Positions 1 through 6,755 of a DNA stretch of 16,138 bases are shown here, piece by piece. The DNA comes from Candidatus Aenigmatarchaeota archaeon (lineage in GTDB: Archaea > Aenigmatarchaeota > Aenigmatarchaeia > QMZS01). Made by a program: the position numbers and the translations under genes. The notes under the pieces were generated by a model. The model ran no database searches and was not told the origin of the DNA. It worked only from the letters and a program-made list of their open reading frames with translations. Within the stretch, counting starts at the first letter, position 1. Every line of letters starts with the position of its first letter. The stretch lies in contig QMZV01000012.1 of assembly GCA_003663355.1 (NCBI GenBank), forward strand, positions 1-16,138, in the 5' to 3' direction.

Positions 1-502
1 AACTTTTTTCTGAAATAACTTTTTGTGAAATTTTTTTTCCATAGATTTTTTGAATTTTTTCAATAATTTTTTTGTTAATTCTGTTTCCAATAACAAATAA
101 ATCTATATCGCTATTTTCATCAGCTTTTTCTTTAGCATATGATCCAAATAAAACTATGCAAGAATCTATATTTATTTCTTGACATATTTTTCTTATCTCA
201 AAGTTTCTAACTAAAAACTTAATTGTTTTCATTATCTCTGCCAATATTAAGAAATCTCTTGTAATTAAATTTTCCAGATTTAAATAAAATTCCTTATGCC
301 TTCCAGAAAATTTATATTTAACTATATTAAACATTTCTAAAGTTTTTATTTGCCTTTGCAAAGTTTTTGTATCTAAGTTAGAAAGCCTAGACAATTCTCT
401 AAAATGAATTCTTTTTTTATAATTATTTAAGAAAGGATAAAGAATACTTATTGTTGTCTCATTGATGTTTTTTTCCTTCATATGTGTTCTTTTTGCCATC
501 AT
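1..502 (-). CDS. Winged-helix/nucleotidyltransferase-domain protein, C-terminus off the left edge
   Basis: The frame is open from an ATG at 502 through the window edge, giving 167 visible codons; the C-terminus is missing. Residues about 10-80 look like a winged helix-turn-helix (FRELSRLSNLDTKTLQRQIKTL recognition region). Residues about 115-140 carry the polymerase-beta-like nucleotidyltransferase signature GSYAKEKADENSDIDL: G120-S121, then the metal-binding pair D132 and D134. This pairing resembles MNT-type nucleotidyltransferases, which often act with HEPN partners, or regulators fused to an NTase domain. No partner is visible because the gene runs off the window. The start could also be Met2 or Met8. 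No Shine-Dalgarno is seen; an A/T-rich box lies at 513-525. Seen: motif and open frame. Inferred: nucleotidyl transfer to an unknown substrate. Confidence 0.8.
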   Translation of the reverse strand, partial: MMAKRTHMKEKNINETTISILYPFLNNYKKRIHFRELSRLSNLDTKTLQRQIKTLEMFNIVKYKFSGRHKEFYLNLENLITRDFLILAEIMKTIKFLVRNFEIRKICQEINIDSCIVLFGSYAKEKADENSDIDLFVIGNRINKKIIEKIQKIYGKKISQKVISEKS

Positions 503-572
503 AATTATAGTTTTTATTAATTAAATCAACCTGAGATTTAAGTTTCTTAATGGAGTAATTTTACTTTCAAAC

Positions 573-1730
573 TTAGATTACTTTTCCAAATCCAATCAAA
601 CGCCATCTACCTTCTATTAATTTTGAATAACTCACCACATTTCCTTTATCAACACAAATCGGATTTTTTAGTTCAACTTTTAGATTATTTTCATTCATGA
701 AGACAATTTTTCCTATGCTTCTACTATTTCTGCAAGTGATTAGCAAAGTATCTCCATTTTTTAGTTTGTAATCATTAAATAAAATATAAGTAGATTCAAG
801 TTTATAGATTGTATCCGGAAGATTTTTTGTTCCAGCAATGCAACCAACCAATCTGTCAGATTTTGCCAAACTTGGGTCCAGACTTGTTTCTAAAGCAACC
901 AAACCACCGCAAGTAGCTTCCTCAACCTCCAGTTCACCTCTCTTTATTTTATTTATCTTTGTTTTTATCTCAACATATTTATCTTCAATTTTCACAGGTT
1001 TTATTATTACTTCCTCTCCTTTTTTTAATTTTCCTCTGATTACACTACCTCCAATTACTCCTCCAACCATTTCTTTCGGTGTTATTCCCGGTTTATTTAC
1101 ATCAAAAGATCTCGCAATTAAGAATAAAAAATCTCCTTCTTGATAATCCGGTTTTTTTATAAGCAAAAGTTCTTCTAATAGAAATTCTATTCCAACCCTC
1201 TGTTGTGCGGAAATGGGTATTATTGGAGCATTTTCCGCAATAGTCCCCTTAACAAATTCTTTTATCTCATTGTAATTTCTTTCTGCTTCTTCTCTTGAAA
1301 CAAGGTCAATTTTATTTTGAACAATAATAATATTTTTAATTTTTCCTATTTCCAAGGCTCTAAGATGTTCTTTTGTTTGCGGTTGTGGGCATTTTTCATT
1401 TGCCGCAATTACTAAAATTGCCGCATTGAATAAAGAGGCTCCAGTTAAAACAATCGGAATGAGACTTTCATGCCCAGGGGCATCAATTAAAGAAAAAGTT
1501 CTTTCAAGTTTGCAATCTGAAAAACAGAAAATGCATTTTTTGTTTACCCCCAACTTTCCGCATTTTTTGCATCTGTAAATTGAAAAATCGGCATAACCCA
1601 ATCTGATCGTAATTCCTCTCTTTTTTTCTTCTGAAAATGTATCAACCCACTTTCCGGTTAAACCTTCTACTAAAGTTGTTTTCCCGTGATCAACATGACC
1701 AACAATTCCAATATTCAATTCTGGATACAT
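573..1730 (-). CDS. eif2g: Translation initiation factor aIF2, gamma subunit
   Basis: This is the GTPase subunit of archaeal aIF2, which with alpha and beta subunits carries initiator Met-tRNA to the small ribosomal subunit. The 385 residues are slightly short for the family (usually about 410). The GTPase domain holds the P-loop GHVDHGKTT (11-19), switch I RGITIRLG (38-45), DAPGHE (83-88), NKID and the SAQ motif. A zinc-ribbon insert with paired cysteines (C54, C57, C66, C69) sits between switch I and DAPGHE, which distinguishes aIF2 gamma from EF-1A. Two beta-barrel domains follow, ending in the typical GRWRLIGFGKVI tail. No alpha or beta subunit gene is in the window. The ATG at 1730 is only 22 bp from the divergent next gene, so its promoter must reach into that gene. 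No oddities beyond the length. Confidence 0.97.
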   Translation of the reverse strand: MYPELNIGIVGHVDHGKTTLVEGLTGKWVDTFSEEKKRGITIRLGYADFSIYRCKKCGKLGVNKKCIFCFSDCKLERTFSLIDAPGHESLIPIVLTGASLFNAAILVIAANEKCPQPQTKEHLRALEIGKIKNIIIVQNKIDLVSREEAERNYNEIKEFVKGTIAENAPIIPISAQQRVGIEFLLEELLLIKKPDYQEGDFLFLIARSFDVNKPGITPKEMVGGVIGGSVIRGKLKKGEEVIIKPVKIEDKYVEIKTKINKIKRGELEVEEATCGGLVALETSLDPSLAKSDRLVGCIAGTKNLPDTIYKLESTYILFNDYKLKNGDTLLITCRNSRSIGKIVFMNENNLKVELKNPICVDKGNVVSYSKLIEGRWRLIGFGKVI

Positions 1731-1752
1731 AAAATTTATTAGAAATTTTATA
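1731..1752. promoter_or_regulatory. 22-bp divergent intergenic region between eif2g and the exporter-map operon
   Basis: Start codons on opposite strands are 22 bp apart, and the gap is nearly pure A/T. Archaeal TATA boxes lie about 25 bp upstream of the transcription start, so each promoter probably overlaps the other gene's first codons. A TTTATATAA stretch inside the plus-strand gene at about 1772-1780 could serve the minus-strand gene. No Shine-Dalgarno fits on either side, which suggests leaderless or nearly leaderless messages. Box assignment is tentative. Confidence 0.4.
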
Positions 1753-2223
1753 ATGGATGTTTACAATTTGCTTTATATAATTTTTATAACCTTGCTGCCT
1801 ACATTAGAATTAAGAGCTTCAATTCCCTATGCCTTATTAGTTTTTAAATTAAACCCTATATTCACTTTCTTTTTTGTTGTCTTAATAAATATTCTTCTTG
1901 GCGAATTAATATTTTATCTCCTAAATACTTTTCTTCCCTATGTATTGAAAATAAAATTTCTTGAAAAAATATATAAAAAATGTGTTGAAAGAGTGCAGAA
2001 AAAAGCATATAAATATGTTAACAAATATGGAACAATAGGACTTGCTTTATTTATAGGAGTTCCACTACCCGGTTCAGGGGTTTGGACTGGAGCATTGGCG
2101 GCTTTCTTATTCGGATTCAAGAAAAAAGAATTTTCAAGAGCAAATATTATTGGAGTAATTATTGCTGGAATTTTAGTGAGTTTGATTACCCTTTTTGGGA
2201 TAAATAGTTTTTCTTTTTTATAA
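1753..2223 (+). CDS. Small multidrug-export-family (COG2426-like) integral membrane protein
   Basis: This is a 156-residue hydrophobic protein matching the Sm_multidrug_ex/COG2426 family, whose transport role is poorly established. Two family signatures are visible. LELRASIPYA (18-27) corresponds to the conserved ELR-x-x-IP motif, and GVPLPGSGVWTGALAAFLFG (102-121) to the proline/glycine-rich VPLPGTG-W-TG motif; these probably form re-entrant hairpins. Further membrane segments lie at about 5-30, 35-62 and 132-155, separated by a Lys-rich amphipathic stretch (66-92). The length is typical of the family. It is the first gene of a tight operon, followed two bases later by methionine aminopeptidase. 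The membrane location is clear; substrate and transport direction are unknown. Confidence 0.8.
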   Translation: MDVYNLLYIIFITLLPTLELRASIPYALLVFKLNPIFTFFFVVLINILLGELIFYLLNTFLPYVLKIKFLEKIYKKCVERVQKKAYKYVNKYGTIGLALFIGVPLPGSGVWTGALAAFLFGFKKKEFSRANIIGVIIAGILVSLITLFGINSFSFL

Positions 2224-2225
2224 TA

Positions 2226-3107
2226 ATGGAAGAAGAAATTCTAGAAAAATATAAAAAAGCAGGAGAGATTGCGAAAAAAGTTAGAGAAGAAGGAAAAACT
2301 CTTGTAAAACCGGGAGTAAAAATTTTGGAAATTGCAGAAAAAATGGAAAACAGAATAAGAGAACTTGGAGGAATTCCTGCCTGGCCTTTGAATATTTCAA
2401 TTAATGATATTGCGGCTCATTATTCTCCTTCTTTTGATGATGAAACAATTATAAAAGAAGAAGATTTGGTAAAATTGGATGTTGGTGTTTCTGTGGATGG
2501 CTATATTGCGGATACTGCAATTACAATTGCCTTATCAGAAAAAGATAAAAAATTAGTTCTGGCAGCAGAAAAAAGTTTGGAAGAGGCAATAAAATTGGTT
2601 AAACCGGGCAGGGAAGTTAATGAAATTTCTTCAAAAATTGAGGAAGTAATAAAAAGTTTTGGCCTGAATCCAATAGTAAATCTAACTGGACATGGTTTAA
2701 AAAGATATATCATTCACTCCGAACCAAGAATTCCAAATTGCAGTAGTAATTATCATTACAAACTGAAAAAAGATGATGTTATTGCAATAGAACCTTTTGT
2801 AACAAGGGGCAGAAACTATATAAAAGAAGAAGATGAGGATAGAGGATTAACTTATTCTTTGGTTCGAGAGAAACCATGCAGACTTAAAGAGGCAAGAGAA
2901 ATTATTAATAAAATGAAAAATAGAGAAGGATTGCCTTTTTCGGACCGGTGGCTTCCTGTGAAAGGAATTAAATTAAAACTTGCAATGAAAGAATTAAAAG
3001 ATAAAGATTGCGTGGAAGTCTACAGAATTTTAAGAGGAGATTCAAAAATAGCCCAGGCAGAACACACAATTATCGTTCTTGATAAACCGATTGTAACAAC
3101 TCTATAA
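2226..3107 (+). CDS. map: Methionine aminopeptidase, type II (archaeal)
   Basis: It removes the initiator methionine from nascent proteins in the cytosol using a dinuclear metal site. The 293 residues match archaeal enzymes (about 295). All five metal ligands of the pita-bread fold are present: D85, D96, H156, E189 and E279. The substrate-contacting histidines H65 (AAHYSP) and H164 are also present. The type II insertion, a helical subdomain between the last two metal ligands, lies at about 205-270. The start codon is two bases after the upstream stop and has no Shine-Dalgarno, so translation is probably coupled. The next gene starts one base after this stop. It looks fully functional. Confidence 0.97.
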   Translation: MEEEILEKYKKAGEIAKKVREEGKTLVKPGVKILEIAEKMENRIRELGGIPAWPLNISINDIAAHYSPSFDDETIIKEEDLVKLDVGVSVDGYIADTAITIALSEKDKKLVLAAEKSLEEAIKLVKPGREVNEISSKIEEVIKSFGLNPIVNLTGHGLKRYIIHSEPRIPNCSSNYHYKLKKDDVIAIEPFVTRGRNYIKEEDEDRGLTYSLVREKPCRLKEAREIINKMKNREGLPFSDRWLPVKGIKLKLAMKELKDKDCVEVYRILRGDSKIAQAEHTIIVLDKPIVTTL

Positions 3108-3108
3108 A

Positions 3109-3678
3109 ATGGTAAAAATAGGAAGATCTGTTTATGGTTTTGGATGTGTAATTTATATACAAGATGATTCAATAGATGAGATTCACACAATATTACATCC
3201 ATCTATATATTTGTATAAAGCTTATGTTGGAAAGATTCGCAATCCAAGAGACATTACTTCAACAGATTCAGAAGTAAATTTAATAGAACTTTCTGGTCGT
3301 TCAAGAGCAGATTGGATGTATTTTAATAATTCAGAAATAGGTAAGATAGAACTCGGTGGTCGTTCACAAGCATGGATGGATTTTCATTCTTCAAAAGCAG
3401 GAGAAATAAAACTTTCTGATAATTCAAAAGCATATTCAATAAACCTTATAAATTCAAAAGCAGATTTAATAGAATCTTATGATAATTCAGAATTTTCGCT
3501 GTATCTTAAAGGTAATTCAAAATTAGAAAAGTTGCTTTCTTCACAAAACTCAAAAATAAATATTTATGTAGAATCTGAAGCAAGAATTGAAGATTTTGAG
3601 GGAGATATTCAATTATTAAGAAGATCTCAAATAGAAGGGGAAATTCCAAAAAAATTAGAACAGATTATTGGGAAATAA
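3109..3678 (+). CDS. Unrecognised protein, predicted right-handed beta-solenoid of ~10-residue repeats
   Basis: No named family is recognised. From about residue 55 to 160 the 189-residue protein is a ladder of short repeats. Each has a hydrophobic-x-hydrophobic strand, then an Asn/Gly-Ser turn followed by a charged residue and often Ala (for example GRSRADW, GRSQAW, DNSKAYS, INSKADL, DNSEFS, GNSKLE). The ladder serines fall at 65, 75, 86, 95, 106, 116, 127, 136 and 148. Spacings alternate around 10 and 11, so one coil would be about 20-21 residues. This recalls beta-helix domains such as DUF2807-type or bactofilin-like folds. No signal peptide or membrane segment is seen, so it is probably cytosolic. 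At the DNA level AATTCAAAAGCA recurs at 3421 and 3451. It begins one base after the map stop codon and ends a three-gene operon. Function is unknown. Confidence 0.75.
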   Translation: MVKIGRSVYGFGCVIYIQDDSIDEIHTILHPSIYLYKAYVGKIRNPRDITSTDSEVNLIELSGRSRADWMYFNNSEIGKIELGGRSQAWMDFHSSKAGEIKLSDNSKAYSINLINSKADLIESYDNSEFSLYLKGNSKLEKLLSSQNSKINIYVESEARIEDFEGDIQLLRRSQIEGEIPKKLEQIIGK

Positions 3679-3741
3679 TAGCTTGGACAAAAATTTGAAA
3701 ATAGTAGTAAGTCAAAATTATGTGGTAATAGGTTAAAAATA

Positions 3742-3758
3742 ATTTAAAGTTTTATTTA
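3742..3758 (+). promoter_or_regulatory. Archaeal TATA-type promoter of the multi-winged-helix gene
   Basis: The box ATTTAAAG followed by TTTTATTTA lies about 20 bp before the ATG at 3766. The same 17-bp stretch with one change occurs upstream of glmS (15731-15747), and its first 8 bases occur before the protease (8664-8671). This recurrence supports it as the TATA/BRE region, with a very short or absent leader. Confidence 0.55.
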
Positions 3759-3765
3759 TTACATT

Positions 3766-4992
3766 ATGGTAAAAAATGTTGAAAGAGAAATAATAAGCAG
3801 AGAATTTCCAAAAAATTTAGAAGAGAGATTAGAGGCTATTTTATCAAGTGTTAATACTGAATACAAATCTGTAACTCTTGGGTTTTTATTAGATGATAGT
3901 TGGAAAACAAAGAGTGATATTAGAAATACTGCTGAAAGTTATGTTAACCCTGTTACTAATATAATTCCAAATGCTAACTCATTTAAAGCCTATTGCATTT
4001 CCACATTTATTCCTATTGGGGCAGTAGCAGAAGAAAGAATAAGAGGAAGAATTCCTGTTTCATACTACAAATTAACAGAAGATGGAAAAAAATATGGAAA
4101 ACCAATAGCACAGTTTTCTTTAAGAACAGCAGCTGATAAAAATTTAAGCATGTATGAAATATTTGGATCAACAAATTCTCCTGGTAAAACAAGAAGTCCT
4201 TTTAACATAGCAAAGATTCTTTTTGAATTAGAAAAAGAAGATAATTTAAGACAAGTTGATTTAGTAAATGAGTGTGGATTAGCAAATGTAAATGTAAGGC
4301 AACATTTACTTAGATTGAAAAATATAGGATTTGTTGATTATGATTCTGTTTCTGGTGAAGAATCTGGATGGTCAAAGTATGAGTGGATAAAAGGAAAAAA
4401 TTTAGAAAATATAAAACCAGTATGCAAACTTCCAACTTTAACAAAAAAGGTAGCAAATAAAATGAAAGAACTTAGAATTTCTGATTGTAATGAACTTGCA
4501 AAAATTTTGGATTATAAATATTCAGCACATATTTCAAAAATATTATCTGGTCTTGAAAAACAAGGTTTTGTTAAAAAAGTAAAATTTAAAGGTAAAGAAT
4601 TTAAAGCTGGAGAAAAAAAATCAGAAGTTTCTATTACAGAAAAAGGTAGAAAATTTGTATCTGAATTTTTAGAACCTGTTTATTTAGCATTAGAAGATGA
4701 TTTTGATGGAATTTATCAGGAGATTGAAATTTTTGATGACCCTTCTCTAACTTCTTATTATATTTCAAGAGGTTTTAGTTTATATAAAAATGTTTGCCCT
4801 GGATACAAAAGAAAATCAAAAGAGGAAAATGAATCTAGAATATTGCAAATATTAAAGAATCAAAAATTGAGAAAAAAAGAAATAGATGAAGCATTTGGTA
4901 AAGACGTTGCAATATATCTTAAAGAATTAGTTGAAAGTGGAGAAATCAAAAAAGAAAGAGAAGGTAGTGCTGTTTATTATTCCTTGGCATAA
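3766..4992 (+). CDS. Multi-winged-helix DNA-binding protein
   Basis: The 408-residue protein appears to consist almost entirely of winged helix-turn-helix modules, without a recognisable enzymatic domain. One module lies at about 20-120, with a wing ending in VSYYKLTEDGKKYG. A second at about 145-210 has a recognition helix near NVNVRQHLLRLKNIGFV. A third at about 225-300 is KISKILSGLEKQGFVKK-like and ends in SITEKGRKFV. A C-terminal one lies at about 355-408 (ILKNQKLRKKEIDEAF, then SAVYYSLA). Each resembles MarR/ArsR-like archaeal regulators. No signal or membrane segment is present. It has its own promoter 87 bp after the preceding operon and is convergent with gltX. Inference: a transcription regulator or chromosome-associated DNA-binding protein. 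Target and ligand are unknown. Confidence 0.75.
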   Translation: MVKNVEREIISREFPKNLEERLEAILSSVNTEYKSVTLGFLLDDSWKTKSDIRNTAESYVNPVTNIIPNANSFKAYCISTFIPIGAVAEERIRGRIPVSYYKLTEDGKKYGKPIAQFSLRTAADKNLSMYEIFGSTNSPGKTRSPFNIAKILFELEKEDNLRQVDLVNECGLANVNVRQHLLRLKNIGFVDYDSVSGEESGWSKYEWIKGKNLENIKPVCKLPTLTKKVANKMKELRISDCNELAKILDYKYSAHISKILSGLEKQGFVKKVKFKGKEFKAGEKKSEVSITEKGRKFVSEFLEPVYLALEDDFDGIYQEIEIFDDPSLTSYYISRGFSLYKNVCPGYKRKSKEENESRILQILKNQKLRKKEIDEAFGKDVAIYLKELVESGEIKKEREGSAVYYSLA

Positions 4993-5021
4993 GAAATTGA
5001 GATTATTGATTTGAAAGTTAA

Positions 5022-5038
5022 TTCTAATCTTATTAGAA
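5022..5038. terminator. Hairpin in the convergent gap, possible bidirectional terminator
   Basis: TTCTAAT (5022-5028) and ATTAGAA (5032-5038) form a perfect 7-bp stem with a 3-base loop. It sits in the 47-bp gap between two converging stop codons (4992 and 5040) and ends one base before the gltX stop. Archaeal termination usually relies on T-tracts, so the role is inferred from position and symmetry. Confidence 0.45.
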
Positions 5039-5039
5039 C

Positions 5040-6716
5040 TTAATTATGAATATAGTAACCATAAATGTAATCTTTTCTAACAACATCTAAATAAACAAAT
5101 CCGAATCTCTGCAACTGAATTCTTTCTTTTGGTTTCAACTTTGTTATATTTTTTTCTGCAAGACCTCTTGCTAAAGTGTTATCTGGAAGCAAAATCTTCA
5201 TATCAACTCCTTTTTCCGGAACATATTGAATTTTTGGATAAGGCAAGAGTTGTTTTCCTAAAAACTGTGCATTTTTGTCAAGTCTTATATTGTATAAACC
5301 GATTAATCTGACAATTTTTCCTCTGTAATTTAAAAAGTCTTCTTTTGAAATATAAAATGTTTTTGAAATTTTTAGTTCTCTAAAACCTCTGTCTGGATAA
5401 TCTGGATGCAAAGGTAATTTAACTGAAGTATCTTTTGGCGGATTCATAACTTTAATCTGAACAGGGTCTCTTACAAAAAAATATCTGTTAGCCAATGGAT
5501 CCAACAGTTTTCTGTTGAAACTTGCAATATATTCTTCTGATACGGTAACATCTCTTATCTTTGGACCTATTTCTTTAATCATATTGATAAGAGCCTCAGG
5601 ATAAAATCCTCTTCTTTTAAAGGATCTTATTGTTGGTAATCTTACATCATCATATCCTGTGTAAATTCCTTTTTCTATTCCTTCTCTCATCTTTGTTTTT
5701 GAAAGTTCTGCATTTGCAACACTGAATTTACCCTGCAATTTTATTATTGGATATTTCCATCTTAAATAAGTATATAAATAAAGTTGTTTGTTTCTTGAAA
5801 GTTGCAGATCCACCCCCCTAATTATATGAGTCACTCCCATCAAATGATCATCTATTGCTGAAGCAAAATCTAGAAGAGGCCAGACATATTTTCCCTTTAC
5901 TAGAGGATGCTTTGGTTTATCTACAATTCTTAGAGCTGGCCAGTCTCTAACAGAAACATTTTTATCTTTAAGGTCTGTTTTTATTCTTCCGACAGCTTCT
6001 CCTTCTTTAAACTTATGATTCAACATTTTTTCAAATCTGTTTATTTGTTTCCTAATGCTTAAATCCCTGCAAGGGCAAGGTTTTGATTTTTCTCTCAATT
6101 TTTTAAATTCTTCTCTATCGCAAGTACATACATAAGCTTTTCCGAGTTCTAACAATTTTCTGAAATATTTATAATAAATATTCAATCTTTTTGAAGAATA
6201 ATAAATTTTATCTGGTTTTATTTTGAGCCACTCCAAATCTTCAAGAATCCATTTATAAGCTTCTTTCATCGGAATTTTGTTTTTTGGATCTGTATCATCA
6301 TATCTCAAAATATAAGTGCCTTTGTAAATGTTTCTATACAGCCAATTAACAACAGCCTGCCTTGCATTTCCAAGATGCAAAGGCCCGTTTGGATTTGGAG
6401 CAAATCTAACAACAAAATCATGTTTTACTTTTAGCAATGGAATTATTTCCTTTTCCTCTTCCTGAATTCTCTTAATAGGTCCTCCAAGTTTTTCTAATTC
6501 TTCCTTTTGTTCTTCTAATTTCATTTTTTCAACATCCTCGGCAATCTTTATCAAAACTTTTCTTAATTCTTTCACTTCTTTTTTCAGTTCAGGATTGTCA
6601 ATAATAACTTTTCCTAAAACAGAATCCACATCAGGGATTCCATTATATCTTATAGAGTTGTCAAGAACATATCTTTTAAGTAATGATTTATCAAACTCCA
6701 TTAAATTATATTGCAT
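5040..6716 (-). CDS. gltX: Glutamyl-tRNA synthetase, archaeal type
   Basis: A class I aminoacyl-tRNA synthetase that charges tRNA with glutamate in the cytosol. The 558 residues fit the archaeal/eukaryotic GlxRS family. An N-terminal helical extension covers about 1-95. The Rossmann catalytic domain begins at FVVRFAPNPNGPLHLGNAR, whose HLGN (114-117) is the HIGH motif. RYDDTDP follows at 138-144. A zinc-binding cysteine set (C197, C199, C214, C216) lies in the insert. The KMSKS-equivalent loop is AELSKTK (336-342). A beta-barrel anticodon-binding region makes up the C-terminal third, as in GlnRS-like archaeal enzymes. Archaeal GluRS is usually non-discriminating and also mischarges tRNA-Gln for a GatDE/GatCAB amidotransferase; that is family knowledge, not seen here. 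It lies 39 bp downstream of the MtrA-TS fusion on the same strand, so it may be co-transcribed or use an A/T-rich box in the gap. Confidence 0.96.
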   Translation of the reverse strand: MQYNLMEFDKSLLKRYVLDNSIRYNGIPDVDSVLGKVIIDNPELKKEVKELRKVLIKIAEDVEKMKLEEQKEELEKLGGPIKRIQEEEKEIIPLLKVKHDFVVRFAPNPNGPLHLGNARQAVVNWLYRNIYKGTYILRYDDTDPKNKIPMKEAYKWILEDLEWLKIKPDKIYYSSKRLNIYYKYFRKLLELGKAYVCTCDREEFKKLREKSKPCPCRDLSIRKQINRFEKMLNHKFKEGEAVGRIKTDLKDKNVSVRDWPALRIVDKPKHPLVKGKYVWPLLDFASAIDDHLMGVTHIIRGVDLQLSRNKQLYLYTYLRWKYPIIKLQGKFSVANAELSKTKMREGIEKGIYTGYDDVRLPTIRSFKRRGFYPEALINMIKEIGPKIRDVTVSEEYIASFNRKLLDPLANRYFFVRDPVQIKVMNPPKDTSVKLPLHPDYPDRGFRELKISKTFYISKEDFLNYRGKIVRLIGLYNIRLDKNAQFLGKQLLPYPKIQYVPEKGVDMKILLPDNTLARGLAEKNITKLKPKERIQLQRFGFVYLDVVRKDYIYGYYIHN

Positions 6717-6755
6717 TAAAAAAATATATAAGAAATTTTTTCTCGCAATTTTAAA

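Noticed and set aside
838..1143. Open frame on the plus strand inside aIF2 gamma
   Set aside because: Antisense shadow of a strongly conserved gene; low-complexity Ser/Phe/Pro product without motifs.
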